A DNA stretch of 64,000 bases, taken from Streptomyces sp. CB03234 (GTDB taxonomy: Bacteria; Actinomycetota; Actinomycetes; Streptomycetales; Streptomycetaceae). Each line of letters opens with the position of its first letter. The stretch's first letter is position 1. The translations under genes were made by a program, and so were the position numbers. The notes below the pieces were generated by a model, which was not told where the DNA came from, made no database searches, and saw only the letters and a list, made by a program, of their open reading frames with translations. Below are positions 57,406 through 64,000 of the stretch, in pieces. The stretch spans positions 372,001-436,000 of the forward strand of contig NZ_LIYH01000004.1 of assembly GCF_001905885.1 (NCBI RefSeq), in the 5' to 3' direction.

Positions 57406-59262
57406 TTACGAGAGGTCGAGGTCGAACTGCCCGGCGACCTGCTGGATCTTCACGATGACGAACTCGGCGGGCTTGACCGGCGCGATGCCGACCACGACAT
57501 TGACCACGCCCCGTGCGACATCGGCCTCGGTGGTGGTGTCCTTGTCGCACTTGACGAAGTACGCCTCACGCGGCGTGCCACCCTTGAAGGCGCCCTGGCG
57601 GAAAAGGTCGTTGAGGTACGCCGACGCGTTCAGCCGGATCTGCTGCCACAACTGCTCGTCGTTGGGCTCGAAGACCACCCACTGAAGCCCCCGGTACAGG
57701 CTCTCCTCGACGTGGAGCGCGAGCCGGCGCACCGGTACGTACTTCCACTCGCCGCTCTGCGCGTCGGCGCCGTCCAGCGTGCGCGCGCCCCACACCAGTG
57801 GGCCGACGACCGGGAAGGTGCGCAGGCAGTTGATCCCCAGCGGGTTCAGCAGCCCGTTCTCCCGGTCGGTGAGCTTGACGGTCAGCGACCGCACACCGGC
57901 CAGCCGCGCCTCGGTCCCCGCCGGGGCCTTCCACACGCCGCGCTCACCGTCCGTACGGGCGATGACGCCGGCGATCGCGCCCGAGGGCGGGAAGGCCCGC
58001 AGCCGGCCCGTCAGCGGGTCGGTGAGCTGCGCGTGCGGGAAGTAGAGGGCCGCGTGGTCGCTGCGTACGGGGTCGAAGGCGCCGATCCCGGCGCGGGCGG
58101 CGTCCACGCTGCCCCAGGTCGACGGCGCGTCCACCAGCAGGAAGATCCGCCGCTCCCGGCAGAGCTGTTCGGCCGCCGACAGCACGGTGACCATGTCCTC
58201 GGTGGAGTCGTACGCCGCGAGTTCCGGCAGGGAGAGCAGGTTGACGTCGTCGACGTCGCGCAACGCCTGAAGGCCGGTCTTGCGGGCTTCGCTGCCGATC
58301 AGGTCGCGCGGCCCGGGCGGGTCGCCGTCCTTGCCGCCCGCCAGCGGGAAGACGGGCGGGTTGACCGAGGCCTCCAGGCCGAGGTCGTTGGCGCACTCGC
58401 CGATGAAGCGGACCACGTCGTCGGGGTCGAGGGACCCGGCCACGACCTGGAGGCGCCGCCCGAAGGCGGTGACCTCGGCGCCGGCGAAGGAGTGCTTGCC
58501 CGGGGCGTCGGGCAGGGCGCGCAGCTTGCGCTCCAGCAGCAGGGCGAGCTCGGTGACGTCGGCCGGTGGCTCGCCGTCGTGGTCCGGCTCGTACAGCGTG
58601 AACTCCCGCTCCACGTCGCCGATCTTGACCTTCAGTTCCACGGCGAGGTTCGGGAGTTCGGCCGCGAAGGGCTTGGACACCGTACCGGAGGGGTCGGGCC
58701 GGTCCTCGTCCAGCGCCTTGACGCGGACGAGGGCGGAGCCGGCGTTGACCACCGTCTCCACGAAGCGGCCGTGACCCGAGCTCATCGACAGCCCGGTGAA
58801 GGACTCGCGGGCGCCACCGCGCGCGTCGAGGACGTGGAGGTTGAACGTCCTGTCGGGGGTGGGGGTGTCGTGGTCGACGGCGACCCGCAGGCCCGAACCC
58901 CAGACACCGGGCTCCTTGGCGTGGACCTCCAGGACGGGGCAATCGCTGTGTCCCTCGGTGGAGTTGAGGGTGACGCGGGCCTCCTCACCGGTGCCGCCCC
59001 TGGCCACGCGGACGATCACCGCGACCGAGCCGCCGTTGCCGAAGAACTGGTGCACGGCGTAACTGACGGCGCTGCGCGAGGTGAGCCCGCCGAAGCGGCG
59101 CTCGAAGTCGGCGAAACTGGTGATCCGCACCGGCTGGTTGAGCGGACCCCGGCGGGTGTGCCCCACGAAAGCGGTCACCGAGGTGGTCACCGAGGCGATG
59201 GTACGGACGCTGCTGGGAAGCTCTTCGATGTATACGCCGGGATAGCCCATATGCGTCGGCAT
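57406..59262 (-). CDS. CIS contractile sheath protein
   Basis: 618 residues from ATG 59262, with GGAGGGGGA directly upstream. The N-terminal MPTHMGYPGVYIEELPSSVRTI and TAFVGHTRRGPLN are the standard start of tail-sheath proteins; the C-terminal part has EESLYRGLQWVVFEPNDEQLWQQIRLNASAYLNDLFRQGAFKG and DTTTEADVARGVVNVVVGIAPVKPAEFVIVKIQQ, the conserved sheath C-terminus that interlocks subunits. First gene of the operon. Confidence 0.95.
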   Translation of the reverse strand: MPTHMGYPGVYIEELPSSVRTIASVTTSVTAFVGHTRRGPLNQPVRITSFADFERRFGGLTSRSAVSYAVHQFFGNGGSVAVIVRVARGGTGEEARVTLNSTEGHSDCPVLEVHAKEPGVWGSGLRVAVDHDTPTPDRTFNLHVLDARGGARESFTGLSMSSGHGRFVETVVNAGSALVRVKALDEDRPDPSGTVSKPFAAELPNLAVELKVKIGDVEREFTLYEPDHDGEPPADVTELALLLERKLRALPDAPGKHSFAGAEVTAFGRRLQVVAGSLDPDDVVRFIGECANDLGLEASVNPPVFPLAGGKDGDPPGPRDLIGSEARKTGLQALRDVDDVNLLSLPELAAYDSTEDMVTVLSAAEQLCRERRIFLLVDAPSTWGSVDAARAGIGAFDPVRSDHAALYFPHAQLTDPLTGRLRAFPPSGAIAGVIARTDGERGVWKAPAGTEARLAGVRSLTVKLTDRENGLLNPLGINCLRTFPVVGPLVWGARTLDGADAQSGEWKYVPVRRLALHVEESLYRGLQWVVFEPNDEQLWQQIRLNASAYLNDLFRQGAFKGGTPREAYFVKCDKDTTTEADVARGVVNVVVGIAPVKPAEFVIVKIQQVAGQFDLDLS

Positions 59263-59314
59263 TCCCCCTCCATTCCCTTCGCGCACCAAGAGATGAGGAG
59301 GGGAGGAGAGCAGA

Positions 59315-59343
59315 GCGCACACGGGTCATGGATACGTGTGCGC
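59315..59343 (-). promoter_or_regulatory. inverted repeat upstream of CIS operon, candidate operator or leader hairpin
   Basis: GCGCACACG and CGTGTGCGC are separated by 11 nt; outer bases extend the stem with a 2-nt bulge. It lies between the sheath gene's start and any promoter upstream. Its regulator is unknown. Confidence 0.4.
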
Positions 59344-59695
59344 GCTCTTCGGTCTTTCCCCCGTCACACACCCCGTGCGATATCGGTCTCGCAGGGCCAT
59401 TGGCATGCGCGTCTGCCTGTGGCTCCTGATGCATGAGTGCCTGTGGGGAGTGTGGTTGGGGGCGGACCCCACGGTCAAGGGACCCTTTCGGTCAACCGGT
59501 GATCATTCCGGGTGGCCTTTCCCGGCGGCCGTTCCGCGAGGTCAGCGGGATACCGCAGGAAGGTTATGAAGACCCAATTCACGAACGCTTCACAGGAAAA
59601 ATCTCTCCCGGGTGGGAATCAAGCCGAATGGAAACCGGCCCGGCGCGCCGCCTTGTGTCCGGTTGGCGCGGAAATGCAGCGCTTTCAGAACGCCA

Positions 59696-59728
59696 CCGGG
59701 GCCGGCCGCGGTGTGCGGCCGGCCCCGG
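59696..59728 (-). terminator. strong hairpin terminator of the transglycosylase gene
   Basis: CCGGGGCCGGCCGC (59696-59709) and GCGGCCGGCCCCGG (59715-59728) are perfect complements over 14 bp with a 5-nt loop, 18 nt past the stop codon at 59747. No U-tract, as usual in this genus. Confidence 0.85.
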
Positions 59729-59746
59729 CGGAGGGGTGCGTGTGGA

Positions 59747-60502
59747 TCAGTACGGTCCGTTGACGTTGTCGATCGAGCCGTACCGGTCCGCCGCGTAGTT
59801 GCAGGCGGCCACGATGTTGGCGACCGGGTCGTAGGCGTCGTTCGCCGTGCCCGGCACGTGGTACGCCTCGAAGGTCGGCGCGATGACCTGGAGGAGCCCC
59901 TTGGAGGGCGTTCCGTTCACCGCGTTGATGTCCCAGTTGTTGATGGCGAACGGGTTGCCCGAGGACTCACGCATGATGTTGCGGTGGATCCCCTCGTACG
60001 AACCGGGGATGCCGTGCCGGCCCATGATGTCCAGCGCCTCGCGGATCCAGCCGTCGAGGTTGTCCGGGTACGTCGCGGCCTTCGCGACCGGGGCGCTCCG
60101 CTCGGCTGAACGGTCGGCCCGCTCGGCGGCCGGGCGCTCGGCCGGGGCCTTCGCCTTGGCGCCGATCGTCAGCTTCAGGCCGGGGCGGATCAGGGACGGG
60201 TCGGCACCGACGGCCTTCCGGTTGTCCTCGTACAGCTTCTTCCAGCCACCGCTGACCCCGTGCTCCCTCGCGATCTTGGAGAGGGATTCGCCCGCGACGA
60301 CCGTGTGCGTGCCGGCGGCGGCCGGTGTGACGGCGGCCGGCACGGCGGCGGTGACCGCGTGCGCCGCGCTGGGCGTCGCCGCCTCGGCGCCGGTGGCACC
60401 GAACATGGGGAGCGCCAGTGCGGCGCCACCCGTGCCCGCGGCGACGAAACGGCGAGTGAGCGGACTGTTCTTGGGACGACGGTGCTTACCCTTTGCGGGC
60501 AT
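59747..60502 (-). CDS. secreted LysM/SLT transglycosylase-like cell wall hydrolase
   Basis: 251 residues. A cationic start (KGKHRRPKNSPLTRRFVAAGTGGAALALP) and hydrophobic stretch ending near EAATP form a secretion signal. A LysM motif follows (GTHTVVAGESLSKIAREHGVSGGWKKLYEDNRKAVGADPSLIRPGLKLTI). After a linker of Ala/Glu/Arg, the SLT-type domain is NLDGWIREALDIMGRHGIPGSYEGIHRNIMRESSGNPFAINNWDINA with catalytic Glu in MRESSG, and SKGLLQVIAPTFEAY. It cuts peptidoglycan outside the cell, probably during growth or germination. A c-di-AMP riboswitch precedes it, as for several Streptomyces cell-wall hydrolases. Confidence 0.92.
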   Translation of the reverse strand: MPAKGKHRRPKNSPLTRRFVAAGTGGAALALPMFGATGAEAATPSAAHAVTAAVPAAVTPAAAGTHTVVAGESLSKIAREHGVSGGWKKLYEDNRKAVGADPSLIRPGLKLTIGAKAKAPAERPAAERADRSAERSAPVAKAATYPDNLDGWIREALDIMGRHGIPGSYEGIHRNIMRESSGNPFAINNWDINAVNGTPSKGLLQVIAPTFEAYHVPGTANDAYDPVANIVAACNYAADRYGSIDNVNGPY

Positions 60503-60507
60503 GGCGA

Positions 60508-60662
60508 ATTCCTCTCCGTCGCCTGCGAGGTGAGCTGTCGGGTTCGGACTGGAGATGCCCGGCCGCGGTGTCAGCGCGGCTTCACCCCGAGCCGTTCCGG
60601 TGTGCTCCGGATCGGCGGCTTACCTGGGTCCCCCGCTCCTGCCGTACGAACGTGAGTGGGTG
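60508..60662 (-). ncRNA. ydaO-yuaA (c-di-AMP) riboswitch leader
   Basis: On the minus strand the leader has GCGGGGGACCCAGG near its start, GGCTCGGGGTGAAGCCGC in the centre and GGGCATCTCCAGTCCGAAC followed by CCGACAGCTCACCTCGCAGG and CGACGGAGAGGA just before the coding region. These are the conserved pieces of the ydaO class, which turns genes off when c-di-AMP binds. In Streptomyces it controls cell-wall hydrolases such as resuscitation-promoting factors. Boundaries are approximate. Confidence 0.9.
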
Positions 60663-60714
60663 GGTGCGGTTTCCGGACGGCGGCAGGATTCGGCGGTCCA
60701 TCCGGATTGAGGGG

Positions 60715-60744
60715 ACCGTAAGCGAAATGGGCCGACCGGAACAA
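60715..60744 (-). promoter_or_regulatory. candidate promoter of riboswitch/transglycosylase transcript
   Basis: On the minus strand TTGTTC (60744-60739) and TACGGT (60720-60715) are separated by 18 nt, about 45 nt upstream of the predicted riboswitch. Moderate match to an actinobacterial housekeeping promoter. Confidence 0.4.
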
Positions 60745-61270
60745 GCCTTGAATTCCACCGCCCGATCTGCCTCCACGCGTATGGCGGACCGTCAACTTTG
60801 CTGCGGAAAAGCGGTAATACGGCCTGGCGGACACCCGTGCGCCGGAGCCGGGCGGTGATTCTTGTCACGCGCGCCGAGGTGGGCCGACAAGTCGCCTATG
60901 TTCCCCTGAACATGGGCGGTAAAGGCCTTACACGCGAAACCCGTATAACGGAGAAAATGGGGCGGAAGGTGCGGCGTGGTGGCGTACCCATGGACCGGAT
61001 CACCGGTTACTCGCGAGGAACGTCACACGTGAACTAAGGTGAGCGCCCCGATCGGCTCCCCCTGTGGATCCCAGGACAAAAGGGTCTTGGTCAACCCGAT
61101 CGAAGGATGTCCTGCCAACCAGGACGCACATTGCAGTGCAGGGCGACGTGATGTCGGCAACTCCGCCAGGCGTCGGCTCCGTACGGGCCGACGAGCCCTC
61201 GTCCTGTCACCCGGGACCCGAGGCGTTGGCCCCCTCTCTCATTCACCTACCTCGCGAAGGCAAGGCAGAG
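60745..61270. other. intergenic region between divergent transglycosylase and permease genes
   Basis: About 520 nt with no convincing gene. It should hold the permease promoter; a -10-like TATAAC is near 60947-60952, but no matching -35 could be fixed. A small palindrome TCACACGTGA is present at 61023-61032. Small open frames (for example 60798-61037) show no features of real genes. Confidence 0.5.
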
Positions 61271-62713
61271 ATGGCACGAGTCTCCCGACAGCACTCCCGG
61301 CAGCACTCTCAGCAGCACCCCGGGAAGCAGACGCATCCCGTCGATGAGCTTCTTCCCCTCCCCAAGCTCACTCTCTACGGTTTTCAGCACATTCTCGCGT
61401 TCTACGCGGCGGCGGTCATCGTCCCCGTACTCCTCGGAAACGCGTTGGGACTGTCCCGGGAAGAGCTGGTCTACCTGATCAACGCGGACCTGCTGACCTG
61501 CGGTATCGCTTCGATCATCCAGGCGCTCGGCGTCTGGAAGGTCGGCGCGAGACTCCCTCTGGTCCAGGGCGTCACCTTCACCGCCGTCTCCCCGATGGTC
61601 GCCATCGGAATCGGAGCGGGCGGGGGCACGGCCGGGCTGCTGGTCGTCTACGGCGCGGTGATCACGGCCGGAATGGCAACCTTTCTCTTCGCGCCCTTCT
61701 TCGGGAAGTTGGTGAAGTATTTCCCGCCGGTCGTCATCGGCACGATCCTCACCATCATCGGTATGACCTTGATCCCGGTGGGCCTCCAGGACGCGGCCGG
61801 CGGCGCGCACCTCATGGGGCAGCCCGAGTACGGCTCCGGCAAGAACCTCGCGTACGCCCTCGGCACCCTGCTGCTGGTCCTGGCCGTGGTCCGCGTGGGC
61901 AAGCCCTTCCTCAGCAGCCTCGCCGTACTCATCGCGCTCGTCGCCGGCACGGCCGTCGCCTGGCTGCTCGGCGACGCCCACTTCGGGGCGGTGAAGGACG
62001 CCGACTGGTTCGGGGTCAGCACGCCGTTCCACTACGGCATGCCGAAGTTCGAACTGCTCCCGATCATCGCGATGGTCGTCGTCATGCTGATCACCATGGT
62101 CGAGACGACCGGCGATGTGTACGCCATCGGCGAGATCACCCGCAAGAAGGTCGACAGCGACACGGTCACGCGGGCACTGCGCGCCGACGGAGTCGCGACC
62201 GTTCTCGGCGGCGTGCTGAATTCATTCCCTTATGTAGCATTCGCCGAAAATATCGGACTTGTTCGCATGTCCAGGGTGATGAGCCGTTTCGTGGTGGTGG
62301 CGGCCGGTGTCTTCATGATCCTGCTCGGCCTGCTGCCGAAGGCCGGAAGCCTGGTCGCCGCCGTGCCGCACCCGGTGCTCGGCGGAGCGGCGATCGCGAT
62401 GTTCGGCATGGTCGCGACGGTCGGCATCCAGATCCTGGGCAAGGTCGACCTGCGCGAGGAGCGCAACGCCCTGATCCTGGCCGTCAGCCTCGGCGCGGCG
62501 CTGCTCCCCACCACGGTCACGCCCTTCTTCGACCGCATGCCGGACGACGTCCGGGCGGTCCTCGACAGCGGCATCACGCTGGGCGGTCTCACGGCGATCG
62601 TGCTGAACCTGTTCTTCAACGCGTTCAGCCGCCGCAAGGCGATGGAAATCGACTGGGACGACTACGAAAGCGACGGCACCCCGCCCCCACCGGTCGGCGC
62701 CGCCACCCACTGA
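61271..62713 (+). CDS. NCS2 nucleobase:cation symporter (uracil/xanthine permease-like)
   Basis: 480 residues with ATG 61271, which begins the conserved stretch MARVSRQH then HPVDELLPLPKLTLYGFQHILAFYAAAVIVPVLLG. ATG 61151 upstream is possible but gives a nonconserved extension. Fourteen helices are expected. Family motifs: VPLVQGVTFTAVSPM (central binding helix), FELLPIIAMVVVMLITMVETTGDVYAIGEI and GVLNSFPYVAFAENIGLVRMSRVMSRFVVV (Q/E/N substrate and sodium/proton motifs). It imports purine or pyrimidine bases; the exact base cannot be told. Confidence 0.9.
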   Translation: MARVSRQHSRQHSQQHPGKQTHPVDELLPLPKLTLYGFQHILAFYAAAVIVPVLLGNALGLSREELVYLINADLLTCGIASIIQALGVWKVGARLPLVQGVTFTAVSPMVAIGIGAGGGTAGLLVVYGAVITAGMATFLFAPFFGKLVKYFPPVVIGTILTIIGMTLIPVGLQDAAGGAHLMGQPEYGSGKNLAYALGTLLLVLAVVRVGKPFLSSLAVLIALVAGTAVAWLLGDAHFGAVKDADWFGVSTPFHYGMPKFELLPIIAMVVVMLITMVETTGDVYAIGEITRKKVDSDTVTRALRADGVATVLGGVLNSFPYVAFAENIGLVRMSRVMSRFVVVAAGVFMILLGLLPKAGSLVAAVPHPVLGGAAIAMFGMVATVGIQILGKVDLREERNALILAVSLGAALLPTTVTPFFDRMPDDVRAVLDSGITLGGLTAIVLNLFFNAFSRRKAMEIDWDDYESDGTPPPPVGAATH

Positions 62714-62794
62714 CCCGGCGGCGCCGGGGGTGGGGCCGGGGTGCGGATCCGCGGCGACGGCACGCCGCCCCCGGCCGGTCCGGTCCGGCCCGGA

Positions 62795-63517
62795 TCAGTG
62801 GCTCATCGAGTCGAACGGGGACTCCTCGCCCACGTCACCGATCAGTTCCCAGAAGTGGTCGACCAGCCGGTGGAGGTAGGCGGATCGCTCGGCGGCGACC
62901 TCCTTGAGGCGGGAGTCGTCGTTGCGGGCGACCAGATGACCCATGTACCGCTCGGAGAACTCCGCGAACTCCGTGTGCATCGTGCGCAGCGCGTCGCCGA
63001 CCAGCGTCTCGTTGACCACGACGATCTCGGCGACCGGCGCCACATGCGCCTTCCAGCGGCCGTCGATGGCCGAGCGGAGGTGCCCGGCCAGTTCCTCGTC
63101 CCGGCCCATGATGCCGACCAGCTTCCGCAGCGACAGGCCGAGGGCGTCCACCAGGGCCCTGGTCTGCCGCAGATCGCCGTCCCAGCGGTGCGCCGCCTCC
63201 GCCGCCCGGTACTCGGCCGGATCCATCCCTATCCGGTACGCCAGCCGCTCCACGCTCAACTGCCGGGCCATCCGGTGCTCGGCGAGCGTGCGGGGGTCGA
63301 CACCCATCAGCGTGGTGGACGAGCACCACAGCACATTGGCGAGCGCGAAGAGCTGGGACTCGGACGGGACATGGGAGCCGTGCTCCCACGCGCTGACCAG
63401 ATCGGGGTGGACCGGGACACCGCACGCGGCCATGGAGTGGGCGACCTGAGCGGTGGTCAGGCCCATGCGGGCCCGCGCCGCTCTGGCCTCTGCGGGGGAA
63501 AACGGAGTGCTGTACAC
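62795..63517 (-). CDS. XRE/HTH family transcriptional regulator
   Basis: 240 residues from GTG 63517 with GAGGT eight nt upstream; GTG 63538 is an alternative start. HTH region: FSPAEARAARARMGLTTAQVAHSMAACGVPVHPDLVSAWEHGSHVPS, with a typical recognition helix and W-E-x-G ending. A second helical section (MARQLSVERLAYRIGMDPAEYRAAEAAHRWDG) could be another HTH. The C-terminal half (LVGDALRTMHTEFAEFSERYMGHLVARNDD) is helical. Convergent with the NCS2 permease; its targets are unknown. Confidence 0.78.
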   Translation of the reverse strand: MYSTPFSPAEARAARARMGLTTAQVAHSMAACGVPVHPDLVSAWEHGSHVPSESQLFALANVLWCSSTTLMGVDPRTLAEHRMARQLSVERLAYRIGMDPAEYRAAEAAHRWDGDLRQTRALVDALGLSLRKLVGIMGRDEELAGHLRSAIDGRWKAHVAPVAEIVVVNETLVGDALRTMHTEFAEFSERYMGHLVARNDDSRLKEVAAERSAYLHRLVDHFWELIGDVGEESPFDSMSH

Positions 63518-63822
63518 GAATGAAACACCTCGCTGCACCCGGCGAGCGTAGGGCGCTTGGGGGAGAGGAACCGGTGGATGAACATCCAGGAGCGGGCAGA
63601 TTAACAGATGGCCGACTAGTGTGAACGGCCAACTTTTCCTTCGATATCAAGGCGTGGCCGCCCCTACGGCCCGCAAGGGCTGGATGGGTTACCGGATTCC
63701 CTCCCCGATCCAAGGAACCTGTCCGTTAGCCGGAAGCTCCCGCCCGGTAGTCGGACTCGCGCGGTCCGGCGGCCCCTGAAGACGCTCTTGTCGATGTGTC
63801 GATTCCCCTGGACAGTACGTGC
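63518..63822. other. divergent intergenic region with candidate promoter
   Basis: About 305 nt. On the minus strand TTCACA (63625-63620) and TAATCT (63603-63598), 16 nt apart, could be the promoter of the XRE gene. A short inverted repeat GGCCG/CGGCC flanks the -35 region. Nothing else was recognised on the plus strand before the ATG at 63823, for which no strong ribosome site is seen. Confidence 0.4.
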
Positions 63823-64000
63823 ATGGCGATCGTTGTGCTGCTGGGAACCCTCGACACCAAAGGCCTGGAGTACGGCTGGCTGCGGGAGCGGCTGCTGCGG
63901 CAGGGAGTCGACGTCATCGTGGTCGACGCGGGCGTGGTCGGAGAACCACGCATACCCGCCGACGTCCCGCGCGCCGACGTGGCACGGGCGGCGGGCGCCG
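63823..64000 (+). CDS. Tm-1-like/UPF0261 ATP-binding protein, N-terminal part (continues past the window)
   Basis: Open from ATG 63823 to the right edge, 59 residues seen. The start AIVVLLGTLDTKGLEYGWLRERLLRQGVDVIVVDAGVVGEPRIPADV matches the Tm-1-like N-terminal domain (UPF0261): GTLDTKGxE and VDxGV are its hallmarks. Family members pair with a TIM-barrel phosphoenolpyruvate hydrolase-like protein; the rest of the gene and any partner lie outside the window. Confidence 0.85.
   Translation, partial: MAIVVLLGTLDTKGLEYGWLRERLLRQGVDVIVVDAGVVGEPRIPADVPRADVARAAGA

Larger units (their letters stand above)
59263..59746. other. intergenic region between CIS operon and transglycosylase gene; operator-like hairpin and terminator
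   Basis: No convincing gene. A 9-bp perfect inverted repeat GCGCACACG (59315-59323)/CGTGTGCGC (59335-59343) with 11-nt spacing lies ~53-80 nt upstream of the sheath start and can be extended by AGAGC/GCTCT with a 2-nt bulge; it may be an operator or leader hairpin. Terminator of the downstream transglycosylase gene is near 59696-59728. The CIS promoter must lie here, but I cannot place it with confidence. Confidence 0.55.

Noticed and set aside
59433..59798. 121-residue plus-strand open frame
   Set aside because: Crosses the terminator hairpin and the end of the transglycosylase gene and has no family features.
60798..61037. 79-residue plus-strand open frame in the riboswitch/permease gap
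   Set aside because: No ribosome site or conserved motif; the region is better explained as regulatory.
61064..61270. N-terminal extension of NCS2 permease
   Set aside because: The conserved family sequence begins at ATG 61271; the extension is not typical and the alternative ATG 61151 has a weak site.
1..64000. tRNA, rRNA, insertion sequence, integrase or attachment site
   Set aside because: None could be recognised by eye; weak tRNA-like hairpins cannot be excluded without a covariance search.

Overview
The window is high-GC DNA with dense genes, many ATGA-type start/stop overlaps and GTG starts. It carries a ram/amf-type class III lanthipeptide locus, a Streptomyces-style contractile injection system and a c-di-AMP riboswitch in front of a cell-wall hydrolase. 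Together these point to a Streptomyces chromosome or a very close relative, in an accessory-rich arm-like region. No rRNA, tRNA, CRISPR array or insertion sequence was seen.

Layout. (1) 1-7930, plus strand: the right end of a small biosynthetic cluster that starts before the window. It encodes an alpha/beta hydrolase, a DUF3291 protein, an ATP-grasp ligase, a GNAT acetyltransferase, a lysine/ornithine-type N-hydroxylase, an APC-type permease, an MFS exporter and an EctB-like diaminobutyrate aminotransferase. The logic suggests an N-hydroxylated, acylated diamine (hydroxamate-like) joined by an ATP-grasp enzyme; no NRPS or IucA-type synthetase is visible. (2) 8243-10752: a PacL-like DUF1490 protein with a His/Asp tail and a CtpC-type P1B ATPase, a metal-efflux pair. 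(3) 10889-16301: a Tat-exported GMC oxidase, an MSMEG_6728-like protein, then a DUF2617/DUF4247/DUF350/membrane spermidine-synthase-like operon preceded by a short remnant that looks like the N-terminus of a SARP regulator. (4) 16377-23447: a complete ram/amf-like locus with a LuxR-type regulator, two ABC half-transporters, a 36-aa precursor and a LanKC synthetase. (5) 23690-29940: an NB-ARC-like/TPR protein with an altered P-loop, a glycerophosphotransferase-like protein interrupted by 18 copies of an 8-bp repeat, a zinc-ribbon peptide, a fosmidomycin-resistance-like MFS pump and an AraC regulator. (6) 59262 down to 30001, minus strand: a nearly 30-kb contractile injection system (CIS) operon with sheath, tube, hub chaperone, DUF4255 protein, AAA+ ATPase, a 2101-aa DUF4157 protein ending in a nucleotidyltransferase-like toxin domain, a possible immunity gene, tube/LysM adaptors, split hub and spike, PAAR tip, gp25, two giant baseplate proteins, tail-fibre-like proteins and a terminal peptidoglycan amidase. 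(7) 59747-64000: a LysM/SLT transglycosylase under a ydaO/c-di-AMP riboswitch, an NCS2 purine/uracil permease, an XRE regulator and the start of a Tm-1-like protein.

The observations I consider most worth following are the in-frame octanucleotide repeat, a likely phase-variation switch that would be unusual in an actinomycete; the DUF4157 protein with its lower-GC toxin-like end and adjacent small gene; the class III lanthipeptide with one shortened ring motif; and the diaminobutyrate/N-hydroxylase/ATP-grasp cluster.
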